Of a stretch of 27,931 nt of DNA, positions 14,450 to 24,124 are shown one piece after another. This stretch comes from Neocallimastix lanati (nom. inval.) (taxonomy: Eukaryota; Neocallimastigomycota; Neocallimastigomycetes; Neocallimastigales; Neocallimastigaceae), in NCBI GenBank assembly GCA_016946835.1, contig JACVTC010000156.1, positions 362,501 through 390,431 of the forward strand. Reading direction: 5' to 3'. The first letter of the stretch is position 1; each line of letters begins with the position of its first letter. Under the pieces are notes generated by a model. It ran no database searches. It was not told the DNA's origin and saw nothing but the letters and a program-made list of their open reading frames with translations. The position numbers and the translations under genes were made by a program.

Positions 14450-15292
14450 TTTTTTTAGACTTAGAGAAAACTTTATTCAATTTATAATAATAATAATAAT
14501 AAAATTACATGATTTTAAAGAAAAAAAATAATAAAATACATGAAATAAAATATTATATATTATAAAATTATAAAAGTGCGTTAGAAGCAATAGTCTCTAA
14601 CTTTTCCCATTCCTCGATAATAACATCACGTCCATTATTGCGAGTAATAATTTCAGTATTAGTGTTATCAATCGAATCTGTATCTGGAGGTGAAAATCCA
14701 TGCCTTATCATTTCGACGTCGACGCACTTGGTAACGGTAGATTCAACGGAATACCATTTCATCATCAAACTAAAAGATTAACAAATTAATGGTATTACGT
14801 TTGTTAAAAACTCCGCAATCCCCACAAAATACGGAACAGTTGACGAAGTTGAACTTTATTTAAAAATATTGTCAACTAATTGTCTTTGTTCCCCATCATT
14901 AAGTTTAATTTTTGAATATATTGAACGCCACCAAGAAGTGCACTCAATATATAATAATAAATATTATTATCATAATCCTTTTCTGAATCTAAAGAAACAT
15001 CCAAGGATTTTTGTTCAATTATCATTGCAAACTTCAAAAAGAGATCATCTAGAAAAGGTAAAGATTTATTTCTGTAATTTTCCAATTCTTTACAGGCAAA
15101 GATCCAGTGAGAAAAGCTAGGTACACTAACACCACAACAAGGGCAACATTTAGGGCAATCTTCTGAGACGATTTTTCTTTTAATGGAAATACTAATGTCA
15201 AATTTAAAACCACATCTAATTCGAGAAATCCAAAAGAATCCCAACTGATACTTAGGATATTGAAATGTTAAGCTTCTGATTTCTGAAATAAA
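14450..15292 (-). mobile_element. LINE copy D, a second LINE family, inside copy E
   Basis: A short T run then AGACTTAGAGAAAACTTTATT marks the 3' end. Flanks are ATTCGAAAT (14441-14449) and ATTTGAAAT (15293-15301), a 9-bp target repeat with one mismatch that sits exactly where the sister copies read uninterrupted. The minus strand from about 15290 codes YQLGFFWISRIRCGFKFD, IVSEDCPKCCPCCG, SFSHWIFACKELENYRNK and ILSALLGGVQYIQKLN, with a stop at 14876. It then resumes with frame breaks through FVGIAEFLTNVIPLI and ends with a reading from 14768 to the stop at 14568. The Cys-rich block followed by HW and C is the LINE C-terminal zinc domain. A relic. Confidence 0.85.
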
Positions 15293-15424
15293 ATTTGAAA
15301 TAAAAATAAAAAAATTTAAAAAATAAAAAATAAAAAAGCTCAAAAATACTATGTATTTCGGCAAGTTGTACTATGCGGGAATTTTTCCCTTCCTAACAAA
15401 TAAAAAAGAAATAAAACCTAGAAG

Positions 15425-15872
15425 TTTTTTTTTTTTTTTTTTTAGACAGGAAAGAGAATACACTTCCATAACTTTATTAATTTTATTATAAAAAAATACA
15501 TGTAGGTGAAAAGTACATTTGAAATTAAAAATAAAAAAATTTAAAAAATAAAAAATAAAAAAGCTCAAAAATACTATGTATTTCGGCAAGTTGTACTATG
15601 CAGGAATTTTTCCCTTCCTAACAAATAAAAAAGAAATAAAACCTAGAAGTTTTTTTTTTTTTTTTTTAGACAGGAAAGAGAATACACTTCCATAACTTTA
15701 TTAATTTTATTATAAAAAAATACATGTAGGTGAAAAGTACATTTGAAATTAAAAATAAAAAAATTTAAAAAATAAAAAATAAAAAAACTCGAAAATACTA
15801 TGTATTTCGGCAAGTTGTACTATGCGGGAATTTTTCCCTTCCTAACAAATAAAAAAGAAATAAAACCTAGAA
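15425..15872. repeat. Two tandem 224-bp units in LINE copy E
   Basis: The poly(T)-AGACAGGAAAG...AAACCTAGAAG unit starts at 15425 and again at 15650 (AGACAGG at 15444 and 15668, period 224). A partial third unit, the part of copy E right of copy D, precedes them at 15302-15424. The units differ by only a few bases (for example GCGGGAATT against CAGGAATT), so the duplication is recent. Confidence 0.9.
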
Positions 15873-15972
15873 GTAACATCTTTAAAATAGACAGTGTGGT
15901 GTCCACTAAACTCTCCCCAGATTCATCATTTATTGAACTACTAGGGCGAGATTCACCCTTAGTAGAAATAGA

Positions 15973-16024
15973 TTTTTTTTTTTTTTTTAACAGCAGCAAA
16001 CTTGTTTCATCTTTATTAATTAAT
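15973..16024 (-). mobile_element. Tiny poly(T)-headed retro-insertion S1
   Basis: Sixteen T, then AACAGCAGCAAACTTGTTTC and ATCTTTATTAATTAAT. The flanking 11-bp repeat is GTAGAAATAGA (15962-15972 and 16025-16035). LINE copy C carries the same site uninterrupted near 12868-12880, so the empty site is visible in the same window. On the minus strand it has AATAAAG shortly before the poly(A). Confidence 0.88.
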
Positions 16025-16230
16025 GTAGAAATAGAAGATTATCCTATATTATCATTACGCCTTATCAGTACGACGATTTTCTCTATAGTAAGAACATCAT
16101 TCTGGACAGTCGTCTTCAATCATATTGGCGGCTTTAGCAACACGAGGATCGAATTTATATTCACATCCGGTACGATATAGCAAGAAAAATATAATCAGAA
16201 GATTCAATTTACAATAATTTATTGTGTGTA

Positions 16231-16376
16231 GTATTATGTATATCTACCAAAAAACTTCTGAACAAAAAAAAAAATAAATAAAAAAAAAAAAGTATTGCGT
16301 GTAGAACATGATATTTAAAAATAGTATTATGTATATCTACCAAAAAATTTCTGAACAAAAAAAAAAAAAAAAAAAA
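16231..16376. repeat. 93-bp direct duplication ending in poly(A)
   Basis: GTATTATGTATATCTACCAA followed by a TTCTGAAC and an A run appears at 16231 and again at 16324 with one base change. Both copies end in A-rich tracts on the plus strand, opposite in polarity to the LINE tails on the left. Confidence 0.75.
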
Positions 16377-16941
16377 GTAACACAGTATTTATTTTCTAAT
16401 GATTAATGTATATTTTTAATATTTGAATTCACTAAATTAATTTACTCTTCCCAACATTTAAAATGAAAAATAAGTAAAACCTCAATTTCAATTAACTTTA
16501 CATAATGATAGTTTAAAATACAAATGGAAAATTCATATCTATCAGGTATGTCTATATTCTTGAATCGCCTTATTCTTTTTACTCAATATAATTTATCTTC
16601 TTTCCTACAATTATATCTTATTTCTATTATAAATATCAAAATTAAAACCCAATATTATTAAAAATTTTTGTTCATTATTTTCTTATTATAATTTTAATTA
16701 ATTGTTTATTATTTATTTTATTGTAATTTTTTTTTTGCTTTTGTTTTTTTATTTTTTAATGATATTCTTTTTTTGATTGATAATTTCTCAACAAATACTT
16801 ATTTTCAATTATTACACATTTATTGTAATAACTTTTCTTTTATAACAAGCTTACACTTTTGTAATTATTTTAAATTATTTTAAAATATATAATAATATTA
16901 AAAACTTTAATATTATCGTTTTCAAATCTTTCACAATTTTC
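16377..16941. other. AT-rich spacer downstream of eEF1B-beta
   Basis: Holds the 3' untranslated region of the minus-strand eEF1B-beta gene next to 16942. AATAAA-like strings are too common here to choose a poly(A) site. TTACTCTTCCCAACATTT at 16441 resembles the copia polypurine boundary near 10163-10176, but no LTR could be followed. Confidence 0.45.
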
Positions 16942-18088
16942 TTAGAGCTTGTTGAAGGAAGCAATATCAACAGATTGAACATAGTCACTTAATTCCATAA
17001 TTTCATCAATAAGATCATCGGTACCAACCTTGGCATCTTCAATAACACAAGTAATTTGAAGCTTTTTGATACCGTAACCAATATCGACAAGCTTGGAAGA
17101 ACCCCAGAGGAGACCATCCATAGCAACTTCACGAACACCCTTTTCAAGTTCAGCCATTGGAGTTTCATCATCCCATGGCTTAACATCAAGAATAACTAAA
17201 GACTTAGCAGCTTCTTGTGGTTTGGCAGCCTTCTTCTTTCTGTATTCTTCAAGACGTTGAGCCTTGAGCTTTTCAGCTTCTTCATCAGTTTCACTGTCGG
17301 AACCGAAAAGATCATCGTCATCATCGTCATCATCATCAGCAGCTGGGGCAGCAGCTGGGGCAGCTGGACCATAAGCAGAAGCTGGCTTCTTTTCTCCTGG
17401 TAAAGAGGCAAATTCATTTGCATAGGAAGCAATATGAGCGTACCATCTGGCAGCATTTGGATACTTGGCAGCATTTGGAGCAGAACCAACAGCCTTGTAA
17501 ACGGCAACATCAGCTTGGCTGGCGTTGTAACTATTTAATATTATTTTTATTGTTTTATTTTTATTAGTAAAATAATAATTTATTATTTCTTTATTTTAAA
17601 ATTATACTATTTATATTTAACTCATTTTCACTATTTTATATATTATTATTTCCTTTTTTCAAAAAGAAATAAAATAAATAATAAATTAAAAACAATATTA
17701 AAAGCAATAATAAAATTTATGAATAATAAACAATAATGATAATATTTAAAAAAAAAAAATATAAAATAACTTAATAAAATAAAAAAAAAATCAAATAAAG
17801 TAATATTATTTATTATAACAACTTCATCTAGATATTAAAATCCTAAAATTTATTTTTCTAAAACAATCTAAAAAGCAACTCAGTTTAATTACTTCAAATT
17901 CATATTTTAATATTATATAAACCTGAATTTTAAATAATCCCTAGTTTATTACTTTATATTTTCTATTTTTAATTTCATTTTTTGTTTTATTTAATTTTTA
18001 GAATTATATACCCTTCAATGTAAGACTTATCAGCTAAAAAGTTGTTAAGTGCTTCAAGACCAGCTGGGGAAGTAAGATTTGAGAACAT
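16942..18088 (-). CDS. EFB1: Translation elongation factor eEF1B beta/alpha-type (EF-1 beta), guanine nucleotide exchange subunit
   Basis: Exchanges GDP for GTP on eEF1A so that it can reload aminoacyl-tRNA. Exon 1 is 18088-18012 ([20 protein letters not shown]), exon 2 is 17530-16942 with TAA at 16944-16942; the donor GTATAT and phases join cleanly to give 221 residues, normal for the family. Residues 1-70 form the N-terminal GST-C-like domain. An Ala/Pro linker leads to a nine-Asp run at about 91-99 and LFGSDSE. After a Lys-rich helix comes the exchange domain with [39 protein letters not shown] and the diagnostic end [14 protein letters not shown]. Exons use C/G-ending codons far more than the surroundings, fitting high expression. 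The 481-bp intron is AT-rich. Intact and probably functional. Confidence 0.96.
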
Positions 18089-19100
18089 TTTTAATATTAT
18101 TAATTAAATTTTATTAATTATAAACTGTAAAGAATTATAAAAGTTGGTGATTCTTTTTTTTGTTATATACAAAAAAAAATTTAATATAGAAAAAAAAAAA
18201 TTCATTGATTTATCCAATCATATCAAACACAGCCAAAATATATTAATCAATATAAATACTAAAATCCATTATTTTTATTCAAATTATCCATTTAATTCGT
18301 TTTTTTTTTTTTTTTTAAACTCTATAATAATATATAAATATATGAAATTTTTAATGTTTTCTATTAATTATATATTCGATAAATATATTTAATAATATAA
18401 AAATATATTGGAATATATTCTGAACTATATTTCAATTTAATAATTCAGAATTAAAATTGTAAATTTATTAAAAAAAATATATGATTTTAATATATTCTTT
18501 ATTCATTTTATTATATATTATATCAATATTAATATTATTATTATATACAACCAGAAAAAAAATTTTTTTAACAAGCATTTTTCTTCTACAGTGTATACAT
18601 TGTTAATTTACGTAAAACAGGAAGCCAATAAATAATTATTTAGACATTACAAATATAATAATATATATTATAAATCAAATATTTGTTTTTAATTATATTT
18701 TGTATAAATTCATTATTATATTTATTTGTTTTTTTACCACTAAAAGAGGAGAAAATTTCTTAATTTATACATAAAACAAAGAATAACAATAAATTTAACA
18801 ATAAATTTTTTTCAAAATTTTACTATGATAAATTTAAAGGAATTTGATTTATCATTTATATTTCATAATTATGATTATTCATTTTTTTCTATTATTAATA
18901 TAAAAAATTATTTTAAAATAAATGAGTAAATAATAAATAATAATTTAATAATAACATAGTAATTCTTTTTTAAATATTAATTTTTATTTAATTTTTTATC
19001 ATTATATATATATTTATTTTTTTTTAATTTTTTTAAAAATATAAAATTTATATTAAGCTTTAAATTATAATAATTAATTAAAATAATAGTTAATAATGAA
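18089..19100. other. AT-rich region upstream of eEF1B-beta
   Basis: The promoter of the minus-strand eEF1B-beta gene should lie within the first few hundred bases right of 18088; no distinct TATA or CAAT context can be told from the AT background. A short exon-like piece after AG near 18590 reads YTLLIYVKQEANK then stop. I give it little weight. Confidence 0.45.
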
Positions 19101-19209
19101 TTAAGTTTCTTTGCTGCTGGGGAGTTGCGAGCGTCGACGCCTTACTGGTATGGCAGTTAAACATACACCCATATTAACATATGGGGTAGATAAAAGTTTT
19201 CAGTCAATA
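19101..19209 (+). pseudogene. GC-richer relic, possible LINE reverse-transcriptase fragment
   Basis: An island of mixed sequence (GCTGCTGGGGAGTTGCGAGC and onward) in an AT desert. Different frames read FFAAGELRASTPYWYGS and GMAVKHTPILTYGVDKSFQ. The PxLxYG string resembles the conserved motif just after the catalytic core of LINE reverse transcriptases. Too short to be sure; a relic at best. Confidence 0.3.
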
Positions 19210-19269
19210 TAAAAAAATATATATATAATAATAATTTATTAGTCTTAATTCATTATAAGTTATAATTAT

Positions 19270-19392
19270 TCTTATTTATTATTATTTATCATTTATTATT
19301 TATTATTTATTATTTATTATTTATTATTTATTATTTATTATTTATTATTTATTATTTATTATTTATTATTTATTATTTATTATTTATTATTT

Positions 19393-19428
<36 letters not shown>

Positions 19429-19720
19429 TTATTCATTATTATTTATTTATTTATTTATTTATTATTCATTATTTATTATTTATTATTTATTATTTACTAT
19501 TTATTATTGATTATTGATTATTGATTATTGATTATTGATTATTTATTATTTATTATTTATTATTTATTATTTATTATTGATTATTGATTATTGATTATTG
19601 ATTATTGATTATTGATTATTGATTATTGATTATTTATTATTGATTATTTATTATTGATTATTGATTATTGATTATTGATTATTGATTATTTATTTATTAT
19701 TTATTTATTTATTTATTTAT
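19270..19720. repeat. Heptanucleotide minisatellite (TTATTTA / TTATTGA)
   Basis: About 450 bp of 7-bp units. The left block is TTATTTA. After an ATTT-rich interruption near 19395-19460, blocks of TTATTGA alternate with TTATTTA to about 19690. Confidence 0.9.
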
Positions 19721-20379
19721 TACATATTATTTAAATTTTATTATATTATAATATATAACTTTATTTTATATTGTTTATTAAATAAGAATGTTATGATATA
19801 AAAATGATATAAAAATAAAAAAAGAATAAAATGAAATTTTAAATTAATTTTATTAAATTATTTCTCGCTAATAATTGGTTTGTTTTATTAAAGCTTAATA
19901 AATTTCATAGCATATAAATTTTATTAATTAATAATTTATTTTAATGGAATATATCAAAACCCTTCATGTGAATAAATATTAAAAATTACTATCTTTAAAC
20001 TTTTAATTTTTAATATAAACAATTTCTTATAAATAATTATCAAAATTAATAATAATAATAGTCCTTTTTTTTTATTTAAAGAATAAGCTATTTTCTTTTT
20101 TAAATTTTAAAAAAATAAATATTTAGTTAAATTAAATTTTTTTTAATTGTTTAAAGTATAATAAATTTAAAATTATTTTTTTTTTTAATTGTTAAGTATC
20201 ATATAAAATTAAAGTTGTTAGAAAATATAAATTTTAATTATTATATAAGATATAGCCCTAAACTTTTAAAATAATACTAGAATTTTCAATTTAAATTATT
20301 TAAAAATCTATTATTTATATGATAAAAGTAATAACAAATTAAAAATAAAATGCACAGTAAAATTTAAGGAAATAACATT
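19721..20379. other. AT-rich spacer
   Basis: No exon, element end or patterned repeat beyond poly(A/T) runs. Confidence 0.55.
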
Positions 20380-20770
20380 ATTTTTTAAAATAGTAAATTA
20401 ATTAATTAATTAGTTAATTAATTAATTAATTAATTATAAAAAGATGAATTATTGTAATATACAAATCAAAATAAAGCAAATAAATGAATAAGCGAAAATA
20501 AAAATAAAAAATAAAATATAAAAATATAAAAATATAAAAATATAAAAATATAAAAATATAAAAATATAAAAAAAATAAAAAAAAAAAAAAATTATTGAAT
20601 CAATACATAAAATTATTTTTTAATATAGTAAATTAATTAATTAATTAATTAATTAATTAATTAATTAATAAAAAAGTATAAAGCAAAATAAAGCAAATAA
20701 ATATAATTAATTTCAAAATAAATAAATAGACCAAAATAAAAAAAAAAAAAATTTATTGAATCAATACATA
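20380..20770. repeat. Duplicated upstream region of the MARVEL gene
   Basis: TTGAATCAATACATA occurs at 20595 and again at 20756, just before the ATG at 20771 (period 161). TAGTAAATTAATT with (TTAA)n is also repeated (about 20392 and 20626), as is AAAGCAAATAAAT. An octamer array (AAAAATAT)n lies at 20515-20570. The region immediately upstream of the start has therefore been tandemly duplicated. Confidence 0.75.
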
Positions 20771-22355
20771 ATGAATGAAAATGATTCTTCAAAGGAATTT
20801 CAATATTTTAATACAGAAAAAATTAGTGATGAGATAATTGGTAAATATTTTATTAAAATATAATAAATAAATAAATAAATAACCTTTTTTTTCTTGTATT
20901 ATTATTATTAATACTTTTAATATTATTACTAAATCCATTCAAAATTAATTTTATATTAATTAAAAATATAGAAATGCGTCCAAAAACTTTCAAGAAACAT
21001 GTATCAATAAAATCTGATATTAAAGTAAAAGATTCTAGCACTGTTCCATTATTGAATTCTCAAAATTTTAATTCTCAACAACTTGTAAATGATATCAACC
21101 AACAAGTCCAAGATGTTTTAAAAAGTCAACTTACTTTATTAAATATTCATAATTCAAAAAATAGTAATAATGAATTAAATGTAGTACCCGATAAATTAAT
21201 TACAGAATTGGGTACAATAGCATACGAACTTATGAATACTAAACAAATTGAATACAATAATAAAAATATAAAAGATTTATTAATATATACAAAAGCTATG
21301 GAAATACCAACAAAATTAGAAATTTTAAGTGAAACCAGAGTTATACTAAGAATAATTCAATTAATTTGTGCAATAGGTATATTGTTGTTAAATTAAAATT
21401 ATTACTTATTATTCACAATTGTATAGTTTAGTATACGTTATGTTATTTTTCTTAATATTTATGTATATAATTTTTTTTTAAAAAACATTTATTTATTATG
21501 AAACTTTAATTTTTTTTTTACATTTCCTTTTTATTATTTTTTTTTTCTACTTCATTAAAAATTTCTATAAATAAAAGGTGCATTTATTAGTCTTTCAGTT
21601 TCATCCCTACAAGTAAATTATAATACCACTGTTATTGCAGAAGCTGGTATTAATTCAATGTGTTTAGTTTCAATATCTTCATTTGTATGTTTCTTGTATT
21701 TATATATATTTACAATTGATATAATAAATTTAATAATATCAAATATATTATTTATTTTTAGATGGTAGCTATTGCAACTCTCTTTGTATATTTTAACCCT
21801 AAAGTATTAGGTGTTTCACCTCAAAGGCATTTTCGTTCATCAAGAGTTGAGGTAAATTATTGAATAACTTAATATTAAATCTATTTTAATTATGAATATT
21901 AATAATATTAATATATATTTAAATAATTAATTGAAATAGGTATGTGTAGATCTTCTTTATTTAGCATTTTGGATATTTGCAACTACTGAAATTACAGTTT
22001 TTGGTAGATGTCCACAAGTATTGTTAGATATAAGTAAGAGTTCAAATAAAAGTTGTTATTCATGGAATTTCTGTATGGGTTTTGGTTTTGCAGCAATTTT
22101 ATTTTACACAATTTCATTTGTCAGAGGTGTTCATGTATGATTTAATATATTGCGATTATATAGTATTTAAATAAGTTAATTAATTATTAATAAACTCTTT
22201 TCTTTTTCTTTATTTTATATTTTTATATTTGTTTAATAAAGGATTTAAAAACTCATGATTGGGGAAGACCTACTACACAGAAATATAATGGAAAAGGTGT
22301 TCACTTATGGGTTAGAGGAAACTGGAAAGAAGATGAGTTAAATCCTAATAATTAA
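20771..22355 (+). CDS. MARVEL-like four-pass membrane protein
   Basis: Exons 20771-20840, 20972-21376, 21578-21684, 21762-21851, 21940-22134 and 22242-22355 (TAA) give 326 residues with all phases consistent. Donors are GTAAAT, GTATAT, GTATGT, GTAAAT and GTATGA. Residues 1-145 are hydrophilic (MNENDSSKEFQYFN onward) and probably cytosolic. Four membrane segments follow: ILRIIQLICAIGAFISLSVS (about 148-170), SMCLVSISSFMVAIATLFVY (about 181-205), LLYLAFWIFATTEITVFG (about 228-246) and FCMGFGFAAILFYTISFV (about 266-286). This fits MARVEL-domain proteins, which sort or organise membrane microdomains. The short tail (HLWVRGNWKEDELNPNN) is polar. The start is the first ATG, with a clean donor after 70 bases. 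A decayed copy of its exon 2 lies downstream at 22876. The family call rests on topology and general pattern, not on an invariant motif. Confidence 0.72.
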
Positions 22356-22407
22356 ATATTAGTTTTCATAGAATAATAATAAGAAATAAAAAAAAAATAA
22401 ATTATAC

Positions 22408-22447
<40 letters not shown>

Positions 22448-22875
22448 ATAAAATAAAATAAAAATTAAAATTAAATAAAAATAAAATAAATAATTTTTAT
22501 TATTTTGACAAACAGAAATATTAACAGTATTAAACACGTCAATTTATATTTATACAATTAATAGAATTTTTATTTCCAAATAAAGTTTTTTATATTTAAA
22601 AATGTAAATAGAATTATAAAAAAAAGAAAAAAAATAGACTAAATATAGAATTTTTTAATAAAATTCTTTTAAAGGAAAATATATATATATATATTAAAAT
22701 TAAAACTATCTTAAATACAGCAATTTAATATTAATCTATTAATATAAAATTAAATAAATTATATAAAATAAAAGCAAAATTTATATATTAAAAATTAAAA
22801 AAAAAAATTTTTTTTTTTTTTTTTTTTTGTACGTTTATGTGCTTAATAATAATTTTAATATTTTATCATGATTCC
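22356..22875. other. AT-rich spacer after the MARVEL gene
   Basis: Poly(A) of 30 or more bases at 22410-22442 and poly(T) near 22808-22828. No other signal. Confidence 0.5.
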
Positions 22876-22995
22876 AATATAAATTATAAAAAAGATTTAT
22901 TAATTTATATAAAAGTAATGGAAGTACCTTCTAAATTAGAAATGTAAGTAGAACCTGGAGTTATAATTATAATTCGAAAAAATCTTATTGTAAGT
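22876..22995 (+). pseudogene. Decayed duplicate of MARVEL gene exon 2
   Basis: The plus frame reads NINYKKDLLIYIKVMEVPSK, then LEM, stop, VEPGVIIIIRKNLIV. This lines up residue by residue with NKNIKDLLIYTKAMEIPTK, LEILSETRVILRIIQLI of the intact gene at about 21255-21366. The in-frame TAA and the lack of the following exons mark it as a pseudogene fragment. Confidence 0.75.
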
Positions 22996-23228
22996 GATTT
23001 AAACCTTAAAAGCATCATGGACCTTCTAGAGTTAAAGTAATTTTGTTAAACTTTTATCAGTTTTCATTTATTATACAATATTCCGTATAACATCTTTATA
23101 TAAATATTATTAATTATAGTAGTTATATTATAATTTTATATAATAATGTCTGTATTAATTTTCTTTTATATAGCTGTACATACATTTTTATTTAATGATA
23201 TTACAATAATGACCAAATATTTTACAAG

Positions 23229-23505
<277 letters not shown>

Positions 23506-23559
23506 AATTAAATGAATGGTTGCATTTCAGAAAGTTGCATTGCGCATTGTGACTTTTAT

Positions 23560-23630
23560 TTTTTTTTTTTTTTTTTTTTTTTGTAACGGCATTAAACTTA
23601 TTTCATCTTTATTAATTAAATATATGATAG
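23560..23630 (-). mobile_element. Tiny poly(T)-headed retro-insertion S2
   Basis: About 23 T, then GTAACGGCATTAAACTTATT and TCATCTTTATTAATTAA, matching S1 at 15973. Flanked by the perfect 13-bp repeat TTGTGACTTTTAT at 23547-23559 and 23631-23643. On the minus strand AATAAAG precedes the poly(A). A short 3' end of a non-LTR element or SINE. Confidence 0.9.
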
Positions 23631-23643
23631 TTGTGACTTTTAT

Positions 23644-23929
23644 AATGATGAATTTAATTTTAAAAATTTATAATTTATTTTTTTAAGTTTGAAATAAAAT
23701 TAATATATAAAATATATAATTTTCTATATATCAATTGATAATAATATTAATTCCTTTTATAAAAGGCCTATTTAATTTATAATAATTTAAAATAATTATT
23801 TTAAATGTTATATAAATTTTTTTATAAAAAGAAAAAAAATAATAATAATGCAAAATTGAAATTTAATAATACATTTGAAATTTTTGTTAAAATATTTGAA
23901 AGTAAAAATCCTTTCAATTTTTAAAAATA
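23644..23929. other. AT-rich spacer
   Basis: No recognisable feature. The outer end of the copia LTR may fall near its right edge. Confidence 0.4.
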
Positions 23930-24124
23930 ATATTGCTTAAATATATAAATAATCAATAACATAAAATGTGAATAATATAATATACTCAGCAATTTTTATT
24001 ATGTATATTTGGATCATAATACATGTACATTTAAGTAATCATTAAATGTAAATAAATAAATATACATAAATATAAATAAATAATATAAATTAAATATATA
24101 ACTAAATTATGAGTGCAGTCTACA
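23930..24124 (-). mobile_element. Probable start of the 3' LTR of the right-hand copia element
   Basis: The minus strand reads GAGGGTGAG, a plausible polypurine tract, then TGTAGACTGCACTC from 24124. The left limit is a guess; a second LTR lies outside the window, so the length cannot be confirmed. Confidence 0.45.

Larger units (their letters stand above)
14342..16075 (-). mobile_element. LINE copy E (same family as C), itself invaded
   Basis: Poly(T) from 14342, then AGACAGGGAAGAGAATACAC. The whole block is flanked by the 13-bp repeat ATTTTCTCTATAG at 14329-14341 and 16076-16088, inside relic H. Copy E is interrupted by copy D (14450-15292), holds a 224-bp tandem duplication (15425-15872), and carries a tiny insertion at 15973-16024. 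Its coding end (about 15870-16075, minus) parallels copy C closely: compare TGTGGTGTCCACTAAACTCT in both. Confidence 0.85.
11282..16240 (-). pseudogene. Old LINE 3' relic (family H), split by later insertions
   Basis: Minus-strand pieces of one LINE tail, in order: about 16240-16089 (LLYRTGCEYKFD, then AANMIEDDCPE, a stop, and C), 14341-14272 (YYRENNNIITNNVVNRSNDE), 12548-12507, and 11858-11575. The last reads FLLGGRDSDIIDLNYKKEW, then MPFSVRSAALFTEIMARANT, a TAA, and an open frame to TAA at 11575. RTGCEYKFD..DCP lines up with the Cys-rich C-terminal domain of the two other LINE families in this nest, as does FLLGG. An AATAAA-containing tail and an A-rich run (11282-11298 on plus as T) mark its 3' end. 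The central piece is missing or hidden under the other insertions. Boundaries at both ends are approximate. Confidence 0.6.

Noticed and set aside
15302-15872. Regular repeats considered as a CRISPR array
   Set aside because: Units are 224-bp duplications with poly(T), without short repeats and unique spacers; eukaryotic context.
17196-17510. 104-residue minus frame rich in Leu/Met, and a plus frame at 17215
   Set aside because: Alternate frames of eEF1B-beta exon 2.
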